Source of the DNA: Streptomyces paradoxus
GTDB taxonomy: Bacteria > Actinomycetota > Actinomycetes > Streptomycetales > Streptomycetaceae
Reading direction: 5' to 3'
NCBI RefSeq assembly: GCF_014202475.1
Contig: NZ_JACHGV010000003.1
Span: forward strand, 528,454-592,453
Length of the DNA: 64,000 nt
Shown: one piece after another, positions 52,232-61,324 of the stretch
How the letters are laid out: each line of letters opens with the position of its first letter
Position numbering within the stretch: the first letter of the stretch is position 1
The notes under the pieces: generated by a model
Seen by the model: only the letters and a program-made list of their open reading frames with translations
Database searches by the model: none
What the model was told of the DNA's origin: nothing
Position numbers and translations under genes: made by a program

Positions 52232-52989
52232 GCCAGACCGTCGACCGCGCGCTCAGCATCCTGCCGCTGCTCGCCGAGGGCCCCGCCGACCTGGGGCAGG
52301 TCGCCGACCGCCTCGGCGTCCACAAGTCCACCGCCCTGCGCCTGCTGCGCACCCTGCACGAGCACGGGCTCGTCTACCGCCAGTCCGACCAGCGCTACCG
52401 CCTCGGCGCCCGGCTCTTCGCGCTCGCCCAGGAGGCGATGGAGAACCTCGACGTCCGCGAGATCGCCCATCCCCACCTGGTCCGCCTCAACGAGAGCTGC
52501 GGGCACACCGTGCACCTCGCCGTGTACGAGGAGAACGAGGTCCTCTACATCGACAAGGTCGAGAGCCGCTACCCCGTGCGGATGTACTCCCGCATCGGCA
52601 AGCCCGTCGCCATCACCGTCGCCGCGGTCGCCAAGCTGCTCCTGGCCGACCTGCCCGAGCACGAGCGGCGGGCCATCGCGGAGAAGCTCGACTACCCCAC
52701 GTACACGTCCCGTTCGACACCCAACGCCGGCGCGTTCCTGCGCGAGCTGGAGAAGGTGCGCGAGCAGGGCTGGGCCACCGACCTCGGCGGCCACGAGGAG
52801 TCCATCAACTGCGTCGCGGCGCCCGTCCGCGGCGCCGACGGCCGGGTCGTCGCCGCGATGTCGGTCTCCGCGCCGAACGTCGTCGTCACCGCCGACGAAC
52901 TCCTCACCCTCCTGCCGCTGGTGCGCCGTACGGCGGACGCCATCAGCGGCGAGTACTCCGGCAGGACACCAGTGAAGGGCACCGAATGA
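52228..52989 (+). CDS. IclR-family regulator
   Basis: The 253-aa product starts at ATG 52228 with GAGGAGG upstream. The winged helix (about 1-70) has RALSILPLLAEGPADLGQVA, then LGVHKSTALRLLRTLHEHGL. The effector domain (about 80-245) shows VHLAVYEENEVLYIDKVES and SINCVAAPVRGADGRVVAAMS. It overlaps both neighbours by 4 bp and so is expressed with the genes it probably controls. The TGTTGCA-N5-TGCAACA palindrome upstream of the operon is the best candidate site. Confidence 0.92.
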   Translation: MSQTVDRALSILPLLAEGPADLGQVADRLGVHKSTALRLLRTLHEHGLVYRQSDQRYRLGARLFALAQEAMENLDVREIAHPHLVRLNESCGHTVHLAVYEENEVLYIDKVESRYPVRMYSRIGKPVAITVAAVAKLLLADLPEHERRAIAEKLDYPTYTSRSTPNAGAFLRELEKVREQGWATDLGGHEESINCVAAPVRGADGRVVAAMSVSAPNVVVTADELLTLLPLVRRTADAISGEYSGRTPVKGTE

Positions 52990-53396
52990 CGGACAAGACG
53001 GCACTCACCCCGAAGACCCACACCACCCCGCCGGCGAAGTTCTCGCACGGTGTGAAGAAGGGCAACATCCTCCAGGTCGCCGGCCAGGTCGGCTTCCTGC
53101 CCGCCGAGGAGGGCAAGGCGCCCACGCCCGCCGGGCCGACCCTGCGCGAGCAGACCCTCCAGACCCTGGCCAACGTCAAGGCCATCCTGGAGGAGGGCGG
53201 CGCCTCCTGGGACGACGTGATGATGATCCGCGTCTACCTCACGGACGTCGACCACTTCGCCGAGATGAACGCCCTCTACAACGCGTACTTCGAGGAGCAG
53301 GGCCTGACCCAGCCGCCCGCCGCGCGCACGACGGTCTACGTCGGCCTTCCCGCGGATCTCCTCATCGAGATCGACGCGCTGGCCGTCCTCGGCTGA
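52986..53396 (+). CDS. RidA-family enamine/imine deaminase
   Basis: RidA proteins hydrolyse reactive enamines and imines, such as 2-aminoacrylate released by PLP dehydratases, to the 2-oxo acid and ammonia. The 136-aa product starts at ATG 52986, overlapping the IclR stop by 4 bp. LREQTLQTLANVKAILEEGG and the catalytic Arg in PPAARTTVYVGLP are present, together with the C-terminal LLIEIDALAVL. It fits as the partner of the D-serine-dehydratase-like enzyme encoded divergently. Confidence 0.9.
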   Translation: MTDKTALTPKTHTTPPAKFSHGVKKGNILQVAGQVGFLPAEEGKAPTPAGPTLREQTLQTLANVKAILEEGGASWDDVMMIRVYLTDVDHFAEMNALYNAYFEEQGLTQPPAARTTVYVGLPADLLIEIDALAVLG

Positions 53397-53421
53397 CCCA
53401 CCTCCACCCCGCCTTTCCCGG

Positions 53422-53447
53422 GCGCGGCGCCGTTCGATGCGCCGCGC
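53422..53447 (+). other. Stem-loop between ridA and the permease gene
   Basis: GCGCGGCGC (53422-53430) pairs perfectly with GCGCCGCGC (53439-53447) around an 8-nt loop. There is no T-run. It may attenuate readthrough or protect the upstream mRNA, setting different levels for ridA and the permease. Confidence 0.5.
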
Positions 53448-53498
53448 CGCGCTCCCCCCTACCCCGAAACCGCATGCATTTACCCAGAGGACCCCCGA

Positions 53499-55019
53499 AT
53501 GTCCCCTTCGCTCGCCGCGTCCGCCCCCGTCGAGACCCCACCCCACACGGGAGGGCTGCTCCTCCTCGTCGACGGCACGGCCGGACTCCTGCTCACCGCG
53601 GCGCTCGGCATCGTGCTGTTGCTCTTCCTCATCATCAGGACGAGACTCCAGCCGTTCGTCGCCCTGCTCGCGGTCTCCATAGCCGTCGGCCTCGCCGCCG
53701 GACTGTCGGTCACCGAACTCTTCGGCACGGTCCAGAAGTCGGACGCCGTCTCCACCATCGAGTCCGGCATGGGCGGCATCCTCGGCCACGTCGCGATCAT
53801 CATCGGCCTGGGCACCATGCTCGGCGCGATCCTCGAAGTCAGCGGCGGCGCCGAGGTGCTGGCGAGGCGTCTGCTCGGCCTGTTCGGCGAGAAGCGCGCC
53901 CCGCTCGCCATGGGCCTCACCGGCCTGATCTTCGGCATCCCCGTCTTCTTCGACGTCGGCATCTTCGTCCTGGCCCCGATCGTCTACGCCGCCGCCAAAC
54001 GCCCCCAAGGGCCTCCGACAAGCTCCGGTCCAGGGGGGACCCCCACCGGCAAGTCGATCCTGCTCTACTGCCTGCCGCTGCTCGCTGGCCTGTCCGTGAC
54101 GCACGCCTTCCTGCCGCCGCACCCGGGCCCGGTCGCCGCGGCCGGTCTCCTCCACGTCGACCTCGGCTGGGTCATCCTCATGGGCATCGTCTGCGGTCTG
54201 CCGGCCGTGGTGGCCGCGTGGGCCTACTCGGCGTGGATCGGCCGCCGCATCTTCGTCCCCGTGCCGCAGGACATGGTCGAGGCGGCCGAGGAGGCCAGGC
54301 AGGCCGTCGTCGACGAGCAGCGGGCCGCCGGGGTCGCGCCCAGCGAGCAGCCGGTGTCCCTCGGCACGGTCCTCGCCATCATCGGCACGCCCCTGGTGCT
54401 CATCCTCGCCGCCACCTTCTCCTCGATCGCCCTCGACCCCTCCACGCTGCGCTCGGTGATCGAGTTCTTCGGCAACCCCTTCGTGGCGCTGACGATCGCC
54501 CTGTTCCTCGCGTACTACCTGCTGGGCATCCGCCGCGGCTGGTCCCGCAAGTCCCTGGAGACGGTGTCCACGGCGTCCCTCAAGCCGGTCGGCAACATCC
54601 TGCTCGTGGTCGGCGCGGGCGGCGTCTTCGGCGCCGTCCTCAAGGCCAGCGGCGTCGCCCAGGCCCTCTCGGACACCTTCCACGACGTCGGCCTGCCGGT
54701 GCTCGTGCTCTCCTACCTGATCTCGGTGGTCCTGCGCGTGGCCCAGGGCTCGGCGACGGTCGCCATCGTCACGACGGCCGGCATCGTCGCCCCCCTGCTC
54801 GCCGAGGGCGACCACTCCCAGGCCTTCGTCGCCCTGGTCATCATGGCCATCTCCGCGGGCTCCATCTTCGCCTCGCACGTCAACGACGGAGGCTTCTGGA
54901 TGGTCGCCAAGTACTTCGGCATCAGCGAGCGGGACACCCTCAAGACCTGGACGGTGCTGGAAAGCGTGCTGTCGGTGGCGGGGTTCGCGGTGGCGGCCGT
55001 GCTGAGCCTGTTCGTGTAG
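53499..55019 (+). CDS. GntP-family gluconate/sugar-acid:H+ symporter
   Basis: The 506-aa integral membrane protein starts at ATG 53499 and has about twelve to fourteen spans. Family hallmarks are GMGGILGHVAIIIGLGTMLG, FGIPVFFDVGIFVLAPIVYA, THAFLPPHPGPVAAA, RVAQGSATVAIVTTAGIVAP and ASHVNDGGFW. GntP permeases import gluconate, related sugar acids or D-serine by proton symport; D-serine transport is known for DsdX of this family, which fits the locus. Residues about 169-183 are a Pro/Gly/Ser insertion in a cytoplasmic loop encoded by a GC-rich repeat-like segment; the reading frame stays open. Confidence 0.92.
   Translation: MSPSLAASAPVETPPHTGGLLLLVDGTAGLLLTAALGIVLLLFLIIRTRLQPFVALLAVSIAVGLAAGLSVTELFGTVQKSDAVSTIESGMGGILGHVAIIIGLGTMLGAILEVSGGAEVLARRLLGLFGEKRAPLAMGLTGLIFGIPVFFDVGIFVLAPIVYAAAKRPQGPPTSSGPGGTPTGKSILLYCLPLLAGLSVTHAFLPPHPGPVAAAGLLHVDLGWVILMGIVCGLPAVVAAWAYSAWIGRRIFVPVPQDMVEAAEEARQAVVDEQRAAGVAPSEQPVSLGTVLAIIGTPLVLILAATFSSIALDPSTLRSVIEFFGNPFVALTIALFLAYYLLGIRRGWSRKSLETVSTASLKPVGNILLVVGAGGVFGAVLKASGVAQALSDTFHDVGLPVLVLSYLISVVLRVAQGSATVAIVTTAGIVAPLLAEGDHSQAFVALVIMAISAGSIFASHVNDGGFWMVAKYFGISERDTLKTWTVLESVLSVAGFAVAAVLSLFV
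54002..54044 (+). repeat. GC-rich palindromic-type insertion inside the permease gene
   Basis: About 43 bp bounded by CCCCC and GGGGGG/CCCCC runs encode PQGPPTSSGPGGTPT, which interrupts the usual AAAKR-(T/S)GKSILLY loop of GntP proteins. The DNA resembles the dispersed GC-rich repeats often seen between and at the ends of Streptomyces genes. A net addition of 45 bp keeps the frame. Confidence 0.5.
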
Positions 55020-55084
55020 GCGTCTGATAACGAAGTCGGGGTCGACTGTGTGCCGCACAGGTTTCTCGACCATACTTCTGCGCT

Positions 55085-55612
55085 GTGGAGCAGCGCATAG
55101 GTTCGAGCAGCCAGCCCCTGGAAGGCGCCGGATTCGACCCGGCCTTCATCCCCGGGCTCACGTCACCCGCGTCCGGACGGACGGAGGGGGACGGGCCGGA
55201 GAAGGAGCCTGAGGCCGCGGACGCCGAGGAGGCCGAAGAGGCCCCCGCCGAGTCGGAGGAGACGGCAAAGGCGTCCCCCTCCGAACCGGAGGAGGACACC
55301 GAAGCCGACCCCGACGGACCCGTCTTCGAGGCGTCCGACCGCCGCGCCAGGATGGTCGCCGACCGCAGAGGCGTCCGCATGTCCCTGGACGACCAGGAGT
55401 GCGAGTTCCGCTGGGACGAGATCGGCGCGGTCGAGACGGAGACGGCCCGCTTCGGCAAGCGGTACACCGTCACCGTCCACACCCCTGACCGGCGCTGGTA
55501 CCCGATCGAGATCGAGGCACCGGCCAGGAGCCACTTCAAGGAGTGGGACGCGCGGTTGGACGCGGTGCTGGACGCCTACTTCGAGGAAGAGGAAGAGGAA
55601 GTCGCGGGCTAA
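55085..55612 (+). CDS. Hypothetical protein with acidic N-terminus and PH-like C-terminal domain
   Basis: The 175-aa product starts with GTG 55085. Residues about 30-85 are almost entirely Glu, Asp, Ala and Pro. The C-terminal about 90 residues ([20 protein letters not shown], then [32 protein letters not shown]) look like a small beta-barrel with a closing helix, similar to bacterial PH-like domains. It ends in Glu repeats. The stop overlaps that of the convergent carboxypeptidase by 4 bp. The function is unknown. Confidence 0.75.
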   Translation: MEQRIGSSSQPLEGAGFDPAFIPGLTSPASGRTEGDGPEKEPEAADAEEAEEAPAESEETAKASPSEPEEDTEADPDGPVFEASDRRARMVADRRGVRMSLDDQECEFRWDEIGAVETETARFGKRYTVTVHTPDRRWYPIEIEAPARSHFKEWDARLDAVLDAYFEEEEEEVAG

Positions 55613-56961
55613 CCGCAGTACTGCGCTTCCTTTCCGATCGACCGGTACATGCAGTCCGCGTTCTCCAGCAGTTGCAGCACCGCGTCGCGGTTACGGGAGG
55701 TCTCCCGCTCGATCACCTCGTCGGGCGGGTAGAACCCACCCCCGCCGGAGCGCGGGTACATCTCGAAGGTGTAGCCGAAGATCTTGTGCGCACCCCAGAG
55801 GTAGTCGTCGATCGACCCGTCCGTGATGTACAGGTCGCTGGACTGCTCCGCCGTGTACCCGTTGCTCGCGGCCATCTTCTGGCCCACGGTCTTGAACGCC
55901 GCGTGGTCGTCCGCGGTCATCCCGGTCGTCGTGTCGGAGTACGTGTAGCCGAACGGCCACAGCACCAGCTCGCTGTAAGTGTGGAAGTCCACGCCGGCCC
56001 TGATCTGCTGCTTGCCGCCCACGACCCGGCTGCGCACGAAGTCGGCCACGACCTTCACCTCGGGCGCGGACTCCGCCGAGGTCCCCCGGTAGGTGTCCGA
56101 GGACGTCGACCCGGAGGAGCCGCCGCAGCAGCCCCAGCGGTAGTTCCAGTTGCGGTTCAGGTCCGTACCGACGTACGACGAACCGGAGTTGGGCTGCCGG
56201 TTCTTGCGCCAGGAGCGGTACGAGCCGGTGGCGATGTCGTACTCGCCGCCGTCCGGGTTGATGTCCGGGACGATCCAGATCTCGCGGTTGTTCACCATGT
56301 TCGTGACGCGTGAGTCGGAGCCGTAGTCGGAGGTCAGCTCGCGCAGCAGGTAGAGCGCCATCTCGACGGTCAGATGCTCGCGGGCGTGCTGGTGGTGCGT
56401 GAACAGCACCTCCGGCTCGGACTCGTCGGCGCCGACGTTGTCGCTGATCTTGATGGCGACGATGTTCCGGCCCTGGTACGACTTGCCGATCACGCGCTGG
56501 CTCGCGATGGACGGGTTGGCCGAGACGATCGAGTTGATCTCGCTCGTCATCTCCGCGTAGTTGTGGTACTTCGAGTCGGCCGACGGGAAGTCGAGGAGCC
56601 GGACGTCGTCCTCGCCGGCGGACCGGTCGGGCACCGCGCCGAGCGGTGCTACCTCGTAGCCCAGCGTGCGCAGCTTCTTGATCTGGTCCGCGCGGCCGGA
56701 GACCACGACGCCGTGTCCGTGGACCTCGTCCACGGTCACGCCCGCGCGCTGAAGTGCCGTACGGTCCTTTGCCGTCGAATGCAGATGGATCTCGTACTGC
56801 CGGACGTCGTCGGCCGAAGCGGCCGGCTTGCGGGCGCTGTCGGCGGTGGCGTCGCCCGTCGTCGCGGACAGGGGCGCCGCGAGGGCGAGGGCGAGGAGGC
56901 CGGCGAGGGCGGCGGTGCGTCTGCCGGTGCGGGCACCGGAGCCTCGTATGCGAAGTCGCAT
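55609..56961 (-). CDS. Secreted M14 zinc carboxypeptidase
   Basis: The 450-aa product starts at ATG 56961 with AAGGAG 6 nt upstream. A twin-basic leader and signal peptide (1-35) are followed by a propeptide (about 45-125) of the ferredoxin-like activation type. The peptidase domain carries the zinc motif HxxE in [14 protein letters not shown], the third ligand His in [15 protein letters not shown], the substrate-binding [15 protein letters not shown] and TDLNRNWNY, and the catalytic Glu in YTFEMYP. It resembles carboxypeptidase T/SG of actinomycetes with mixed specificity. Confidence 0.93.
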   Translation of the reverse strand: MRLRIRGSGARTGRRTAALAGLLALALAAPLSATTGDATADSARKPAASADDVRQYEIHLHSTAKDRTALQRAGVTVDEVHGHGVVVSGRADQIKKLRTLGYEVAPLGAVPDRSAGEDDVRLLDFPSADSKYHNYAEMTSEINSIVSANPSIASQRVIGKSYQGRNIVAIKISDNVGADESEPEVLFTHHQHAREHLTVEMALYLLRELTSDYGSDSRVTNMVNNREIWIVPDINPDGGEYDIATGSYRSWRKNRQPNSGSSYVGTDLNRNWNYRWGCCGGSSGSTSSDTYRGTSAESAPEVKVVADFVRSRVVGGKQQIRAGVDFHTYSELVLWPFGYTYSDTTTGMTADDHAAFKTVGQKMAASNGYTAEQSSDLYITDGSIDDYLWGAHKIFGYTFEMYPRSGGGGFYPPDEVIERETSRNRDAVLQLLENADCMYRSIGKEAQYCG

Positions 56962-57228
56962 GAAATCTCCTTGTGGGAGGTGGGGTTGTTCAGTGCGACG
57001 TACGTGGTGCGGGTGGCGCATATCGTTCTGCCAATGGCATGAGCAGGTCAAGACCGAAAGTGGCCGCGCAGTGTACGCGTGCGGCACCACGGCCGAGGTG
57101 TCCCGGCGGAAGTACACCCACAGGTGTGGCCCCGGCGTGCCTGGATGTACGCACCGGGGGAGAGTGAGGGTCCGCGCAACGGGAGCCGGAGTGCCGGATC
57201 CCCGGACCCCCCGAAGGACTGGCTGATC

Positions 57229-59721
57229 ATGGGCGGATCAGCGCCACGACGGGACCACCACCTGCCGGCCGAGACGACCAGCTTCGTCGACCGGCGTGGC
57301 GAACTGACCCAGGGCCGCGAACTGCTGGCCCGCGCACGGCTGGTGACGCTGACCGGACCGGGCGGCGTGGGCAAGACCCGGCTCGCCGCACGCATCGCGG
57401 CCCGGGTGCGGCGTGCCTTCCCGGACGGCGTGCGGTTCGTGCACCTGTCCGGACTGCACGACCCGGCACTCGTCCCGCTCGCCGCCGCCGACGCCCTGGG
57501 CCTCCACGACCGCTCCGCCCAACCGCCCCTGGACGCCCTCGTCGAACAGGTGCGGGACCGGCGGCTGCTCCTCGTCGTCGACAACTGCGAGCACCTGGCC
57601 GGTGCCTGCGTCCGGCTCGCCGCGGCCCTGCTGCACGGCACCGAGGGCGTCCGGATCCTCGCCACCAGCCGGCACCGGCTCGGCCTCACCGAGGAACACC
57701 TCCTGGAGGTACGGCCGCTGCCGGTGCCCGACCCGGACGGCGACCTGTCCGCCGCCGAGGGCTACCCGGCCCTCACCCTCTTCGCCGACCGGGCCGCCGC
57801 CGTCGTCCCCGGCTTCCGCCTCACCCCCGCCAACCGTGCCTCCGTCGCCCGGCTGTGCCACCGCCTGGACGGTCTGCCCCTCGCCATCGAACTCGCCGCC
57901 GTCCGCATGCGCGTTCTCGACGTCGACCAGCTCCTGGACCGCCTCGACGACCGCTACCGCTTCCTCACCACCGGCAGTCCCGCCGCCCTGCCCCGCCACC
58001 AGACCCTGCGGGCGGCGGTCGCCTGGAGCCACGACCTGTGCACCCTCCCCGAGCAGACGGTGTGGGCCCGGCTGTCGGTCCTGGCGGGCAGCTTCGACCT
58101 GGAGACGGCGGAAGCGGTCTGCGCGGACACCGGCCCGGGCGGCGACGCCCGGATCCCGGAGGGCGCGGCGCGACTCCTAGCGCTCCCGCACGCCGCCCCG
58201 CCCGCGCTGCCGGCCCGGCCCACGGCCGGGTCCGGTGCACACGCCCCGCCCGCGGCGGCCCCCACCGGCACCCTCACCCTGCTCCCGCCCGCCGGCCTGC
58301 GCAGGGACGACGTCCTGGAAGCCGTCGCCGGACTCGTGGACAAGTCCGTGCTCTGCCGTGAGACCGGGCCCGGCGGCGTGCGGTACCGGCTGCTCGACAC
58401 CCTGCGGCAGTACGGTCTCGAACAGTTACGCCGGGGCACCGGGCAGGAGGAGGCCGCACGGCGGCGGCAGCGGGACTGGATGGCGCTGCGGGCCGAGGAG
58501 TGCGAGCGCGGCTGGTTCGGCCCCGGGCAGCCGGAGACCGCCGCCCTGCTGCGCGCCGACCAGGACAATCTGCGCGCCGCCCTCGACTTCAGCCTCACCG
58601 CCCCCGGAGAGGCCCTCGCCGGGCTGCGCCTCGCCGGCACGCTCTGGTTCCACTGGCACGCCTGCGGCGCCTCCCGCGAGGGCCTGTACTGGCTCGACCG
58701 GGCCCTGGCCGCCGCCCCCGAACCGACCCGGGAGCGGGCCCGCGGCCTCTGGGTCGCCGGCCTGCTGGCCGCCGCCACCCGGGACTTCCCCCGGGGCCGC
58801 CGCCACGCCACCGACGCCCTCGCCCTCGCCCGCGCCCTCGGCGACACCGCCGAGGCCGCGCACGCCGAGTACGTCATCGGCGTCATCCGGCTGTTCGGCG
58901 ACGACCTGCCCGGAGCGCTGCGGCACTTCGAGGCCACCGTCGCCCGCGGCCCCGTGCCCGGCCAGCACCTCAGTCTCGTCGGCCTCGACCAGGTCGAACT
59001 CGCCTGCGCGCTCGGCTTCCTGGGAGAGGCCGAGCGGGCCGTCGAGGTCTGCGAGCAGGCCCTGCGGCTGTGCGAGCGGCACGGCGAGCAGTGGGTCCGC
59101 TCCTACGTGCTGCGCATGCTCGCCCTCGCCCACACCGTGCGCGGCGACCTGCCCCGGGCGCAGCGGCACGCCCGTGAGGCGCTGCGGCTGAAACTCGCCG
59201 TCCACGACGTCATCGGCATCGCCCTCACCCTCGACCTGCTCGCGTCGATCGCGGCCCAGCGCGGCGCCGCCGAGCACGCCGCGGTGCTGCTGGGCGGCGC
59301 CGACCGCGTCTGGGCCGACATCGACACCGGCCGCTGGGGCTCCCACACCCTCAACTCCGTACGCCGGGACAGCGAGGAGCTGGCGGGCCGGGTCCTCGGC
59401 CGCGAGGCGTTCGAACGGGCCCACCGGCGGGGCGGGGCACTCGGACTGCGGGAGCTGGCCGGCCACGCGCTCCAGGAGCCGGGCCGCCCGCCCGGCGCGG
59501 AGGCCGCCGACCCGCCGCCGTACGGGGACACCACGGCCCGGCTGACCCGCCGCGAGACCGAAGTGGCCCGGCTCGTCGCCGAAGGGCTCGCCAACCAGCA
59601 GATCGCCGACCGCCTGGTGATCTCCCGCCGCACCGCCGAAGGCCATGTGGAACGCATCCTCGGCAAGCTCGGCTTCAGCAACCGCAGCCAGATCGCGGCC
59701 TGGATGACGGCACAGCGCTGA
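57229..59721 (+). CDS. LuxR-type regulator with STAND ATPase and TPR region
   Basis: The 830-aa product is placed at ATG 57229 (GAAGG upstream); longer in-frame starts exist, for example 57145. The N-terminal NB-ARC-type ATPase has the P-loop GPGGVGKT at residues 43-50, Walker [11 protein letters not shown], the sensor [11 protein letters not shown] and [13 protein letters not shown]. Helical repeats of TPR type fill about 400-720. The C-terminal LuxR helix-turn-helix is [20 protein letters not shown], then [15 protein letters not shown]. This is the LAL-like class seen as stand-alone and pathway regulators in Streptomyces. Two sensor-like genes follow on the same strand. Confidence 0.9.
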   Translation: MGGSAPRRDHHLPAETTSFVDRRGELTQGRELLARARLVTLTGPGGVGKTRLAARIAARVRRAFPDGVRFVHLSGLHDPALVPLAAADALGLHDRSAQPPLDALVEQVRDRRLLLVVDNCEHLAGACVRLAAALLHGTEGVRILATSRHRLGLTEEHLLEVRPLPVPDPDGDLSAAEGYPALTLFADRAAAVVPGFRLTPANRASVARLCHRLDGLPLAIELAAVRMRVLDVDQLLDRLDDRYRFLTTGSPAALPRHQTLRAAVAWSHDLCTLPEQTVWARLSVLAGSFDLETAEAVCADTGPGGDARIPEGAARLLALPHAAPPALPARPTAGSGAHAPPAAAPTGTLTLLPPAGLRRDDVLEAVAGLVDKSVLCRETGPGGVRYRLLDTLRQYGLEQLRRGTGQEEAARRRQRDWMALRAEECERGWFGPGQPETAALLRADQDNLRAALDFSLTAPGEALAGLRLAGTLWFHWHACGASREGLYWLDRALAAAPEPTRERARGLWVAGLLAAATRDFPRGRRHATDALALARALGDTAEAAHAEYVIGVIRLFGDDLPGALRHFEATVARGPVPGQHLSLVGLDQVELACALGFLGEAERAVEVCEQALRLCERHGEQWVRSYVLRMLALAHTVRGDLPRAQRHAREALRLKLAVHDVIGIALTLDLLASIAAQRGAAEHAAVLLGGADRVWADIDTGRWGSHTLNSVRRDSEELAGRVLGREAFERAHRRGGALGLRELAGHALQEPGRPPGAEAADPPPYGDTTARLTRRETEVARLVAEGLANQQIADRLVISRRTAEGHVERILGKLGFSNRSQIAAWMTAQR

Positions 59722-59757
59722 CCGCCCCACCCGCACCCACCCACCCGAGGGGATCAC

Positions 59758-60657
59758 GTGACCACCGGACAACTCACCCCGTTCGACCACCGCATGGCCG
59801 TCTTCGACTCCGACGACGGCTTCGTGGCCGCCGCCCTGCCCTTCCTCGGCGAAGGCCTCGGCGCCTCCGGCGAACCGCCACCGGTGGCCATCGCCGCCCC
59901 GCGCAACCTGGACCTCCTGCGGGACGCCCTCGGCTCCGGCGCGAAGGACGTCACCTGCATCCCGCACACCGACTGGTACACCGGCTCCGCCGCCAACGCC
60001 GTCGCCCAGGCCGCCGCGTACCTGGGGGCGCACGCCGGACCCGGCGGCCGCATGCACCTCGTCATGGAGCCCGTCTGGAGCGGCCGGGCCGGCCGCTCGG
60101 CCCGCGAGACCACCGAGTGGATCCGCTACGAGGCCCTCGCCAACGTCCTCTTCGCTCCCATGGCCACGACCGCTCTGTGCGCGTACGACACCCGCACCGC
60201 CGGGCCCGCCGTCATCGCCGCGGCCCGCCGTACCCACCCCGACACCGAGGTCTACCAGGATCCGCTGCGGCTCGCGGCCGAACTCGACGCCGTGCCGCTG
60301 CCGTTGCCCCCGGCCGGGGCGCGGCCCCTCGCCGAGCCGCACGCCGCGGCCGTGCAGAGCTGGGCGGTGGGCCGGGGACTGCCCGCCGCCGACGCCGAGC
60401 TGTTCGCCGCCGCCGTGGCGGAGACCGCGGCGGCCCTCGCACCCCTCGGCGGTGCGGCCCTGCTGTGGGGCGAGGCCCCGGCCTGCGTCTGCGAACTGCG
60501 CTCGGCCCGGCGCCTCGACGACCCGCTCGCCGGCTTCGTCCCACCGGCCGCCGGCCCGGAACCGGGCCCGGGGCTGTGGTACGCGCGTCAGGTCTGCGCC
60601 TACGTGGACATCCGCGACGACGCCGACGGAGCGACGGTCCGACTCCAGTACGCATAG
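59758..60657 (+). CDS. MEDS-domain protein with HATPase-like C-terminus
   Basis: The 299-aa product starts with GTG 59758 and GAGGGGAT upstream. Residues about 1-185 match the MEDS (DcmR-like sensory) domain: DHRMAVFDSDDGFVAAALPF, LHLVMEPVWSGR and ALCAYDTRTAG. The C-terminal about 110 residues resemble a degenerate HATPase/anti-sigma fold without clear N and G boxes. Streptomyces uses such proteins in partner-switching regulation of sigma factors. It lies 36 bp after the LuxR-type gene, so probably in the same transcript. Confidence 0.8.
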   Translation: MTTGQLTPFDHRMAVFDSDDGFVAAALPFLGEGLGASGEPPPVAIAAPRNLDLLRDALGSGAKDVTCIPHTDWYTGSAANAVAQAAAYLGAHAGPGGRMHLVMEPVWSGRAGRSARETTEWIRYEALANVLFAPMATTALCAYDTRTAGPAVIAAARRTHPDTEVYQDPLRLAAELDAVPLPLPPAGARPLAEPHAAAVQSWAVGRGLPAADAELFAAAVAETAAALAPLGGAALLWGEAPACVCELRSARRLDDPLAGFVPPAAGPEPGPGLWYARQVCAYVDIRDDADGATVRLQYA

Positions 60658-60739
60658 CCCTCCCACCTGCACAAGCAGGTAGGGGATCAGGTAGTCCTCC
60701 CCCTGCGCCGGGCCGCTCCCGGGGACCACCCTGGACCCC

Positions 60740-61222
60740 ATGCTGCAACTCTCCGGGCGGCACCTCCCCGATCCCGACGCCCGCTACGGCCCGTTCCCGC
60801 AACCGCCCCTGGGAGCAGGCCATCTGCGTGTCGAGTACGCACCCCGGCCCTCCGCCGTGCGCGAGGCACGCGCGGAGGTCCGCAGGCAGCTGGAGGGATG
60901 GGGGCTCGCCGAGCGCGGTGAGGTCGCGGACGTGGCCGAACTGCTCGTCGGTGAACTGGCCACCAACGCCCTGGTGCACGCCGGGAGCCGCTTCCGGCTC
61001 ACGCTCTTCGCCGCACACGGCGTACTGCGCTGCGAGGTCGCCGACGGCGAGCGTCGCGTGCCACGGGTCCTGGACGCGGGCGCCGGGGAGAGCGGCCGTG
61101 GAATGTTCCTGGTGGACGCGCTCGCCCAGCGCTGGGGCTGCCACCGGGACGGGCCGGGCAAGACCGTGTGGTTCGAGCTCGGCACGTGCGGGGCGGACGG
61201 CTGTGGTCGGCGACGGCCGTAG
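60740..61222 (+). CDS. Anti-sigma-factor-like serine kinase (RsbW/HATPase_c family)
   Basis: The 160-aa product starts at ATG 60740. The GHKL ATP site is complete: N box ELLVGELATNALVHA, G1 CEVADGERR and G2 GRGMFLVDALAQRWG. Proteins of this size in Streptomyces act as anti-sigma factors or phosphorylate anti-anti-sigma factors. A hairpin (ACCTGC-ACAA-GCAGGT, 60665-60680) in the 82-bp gap separates it from the MEDS gene. No matching STAS-domain gene is in the window. Confidence 0.88.
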   Translation: MLQLSGRHLPDPDARYGPFPQPPLGAGHLRVEYAPRPSAVREARAEVRRQLEGWGLAERGEVADVAELLVGELATNALVHAGSRFRLTLFAAHGVLRCEVADGERRVPRVLDAGAGESGRGMFLVDALAQRWGCHRDGPGKTVWFELGTCGADGCGRRRP

Positions 61223-61324
61223 TGCTCCGCCGGGCCTGACCGGGCAGGGTGCCCTACGGGCATCGCGTGAAGATCCGGTCAGGCCCTCTTGTCCCGCGGG
61301 CGCCTTTGGGCTTTCTTGACCTGC

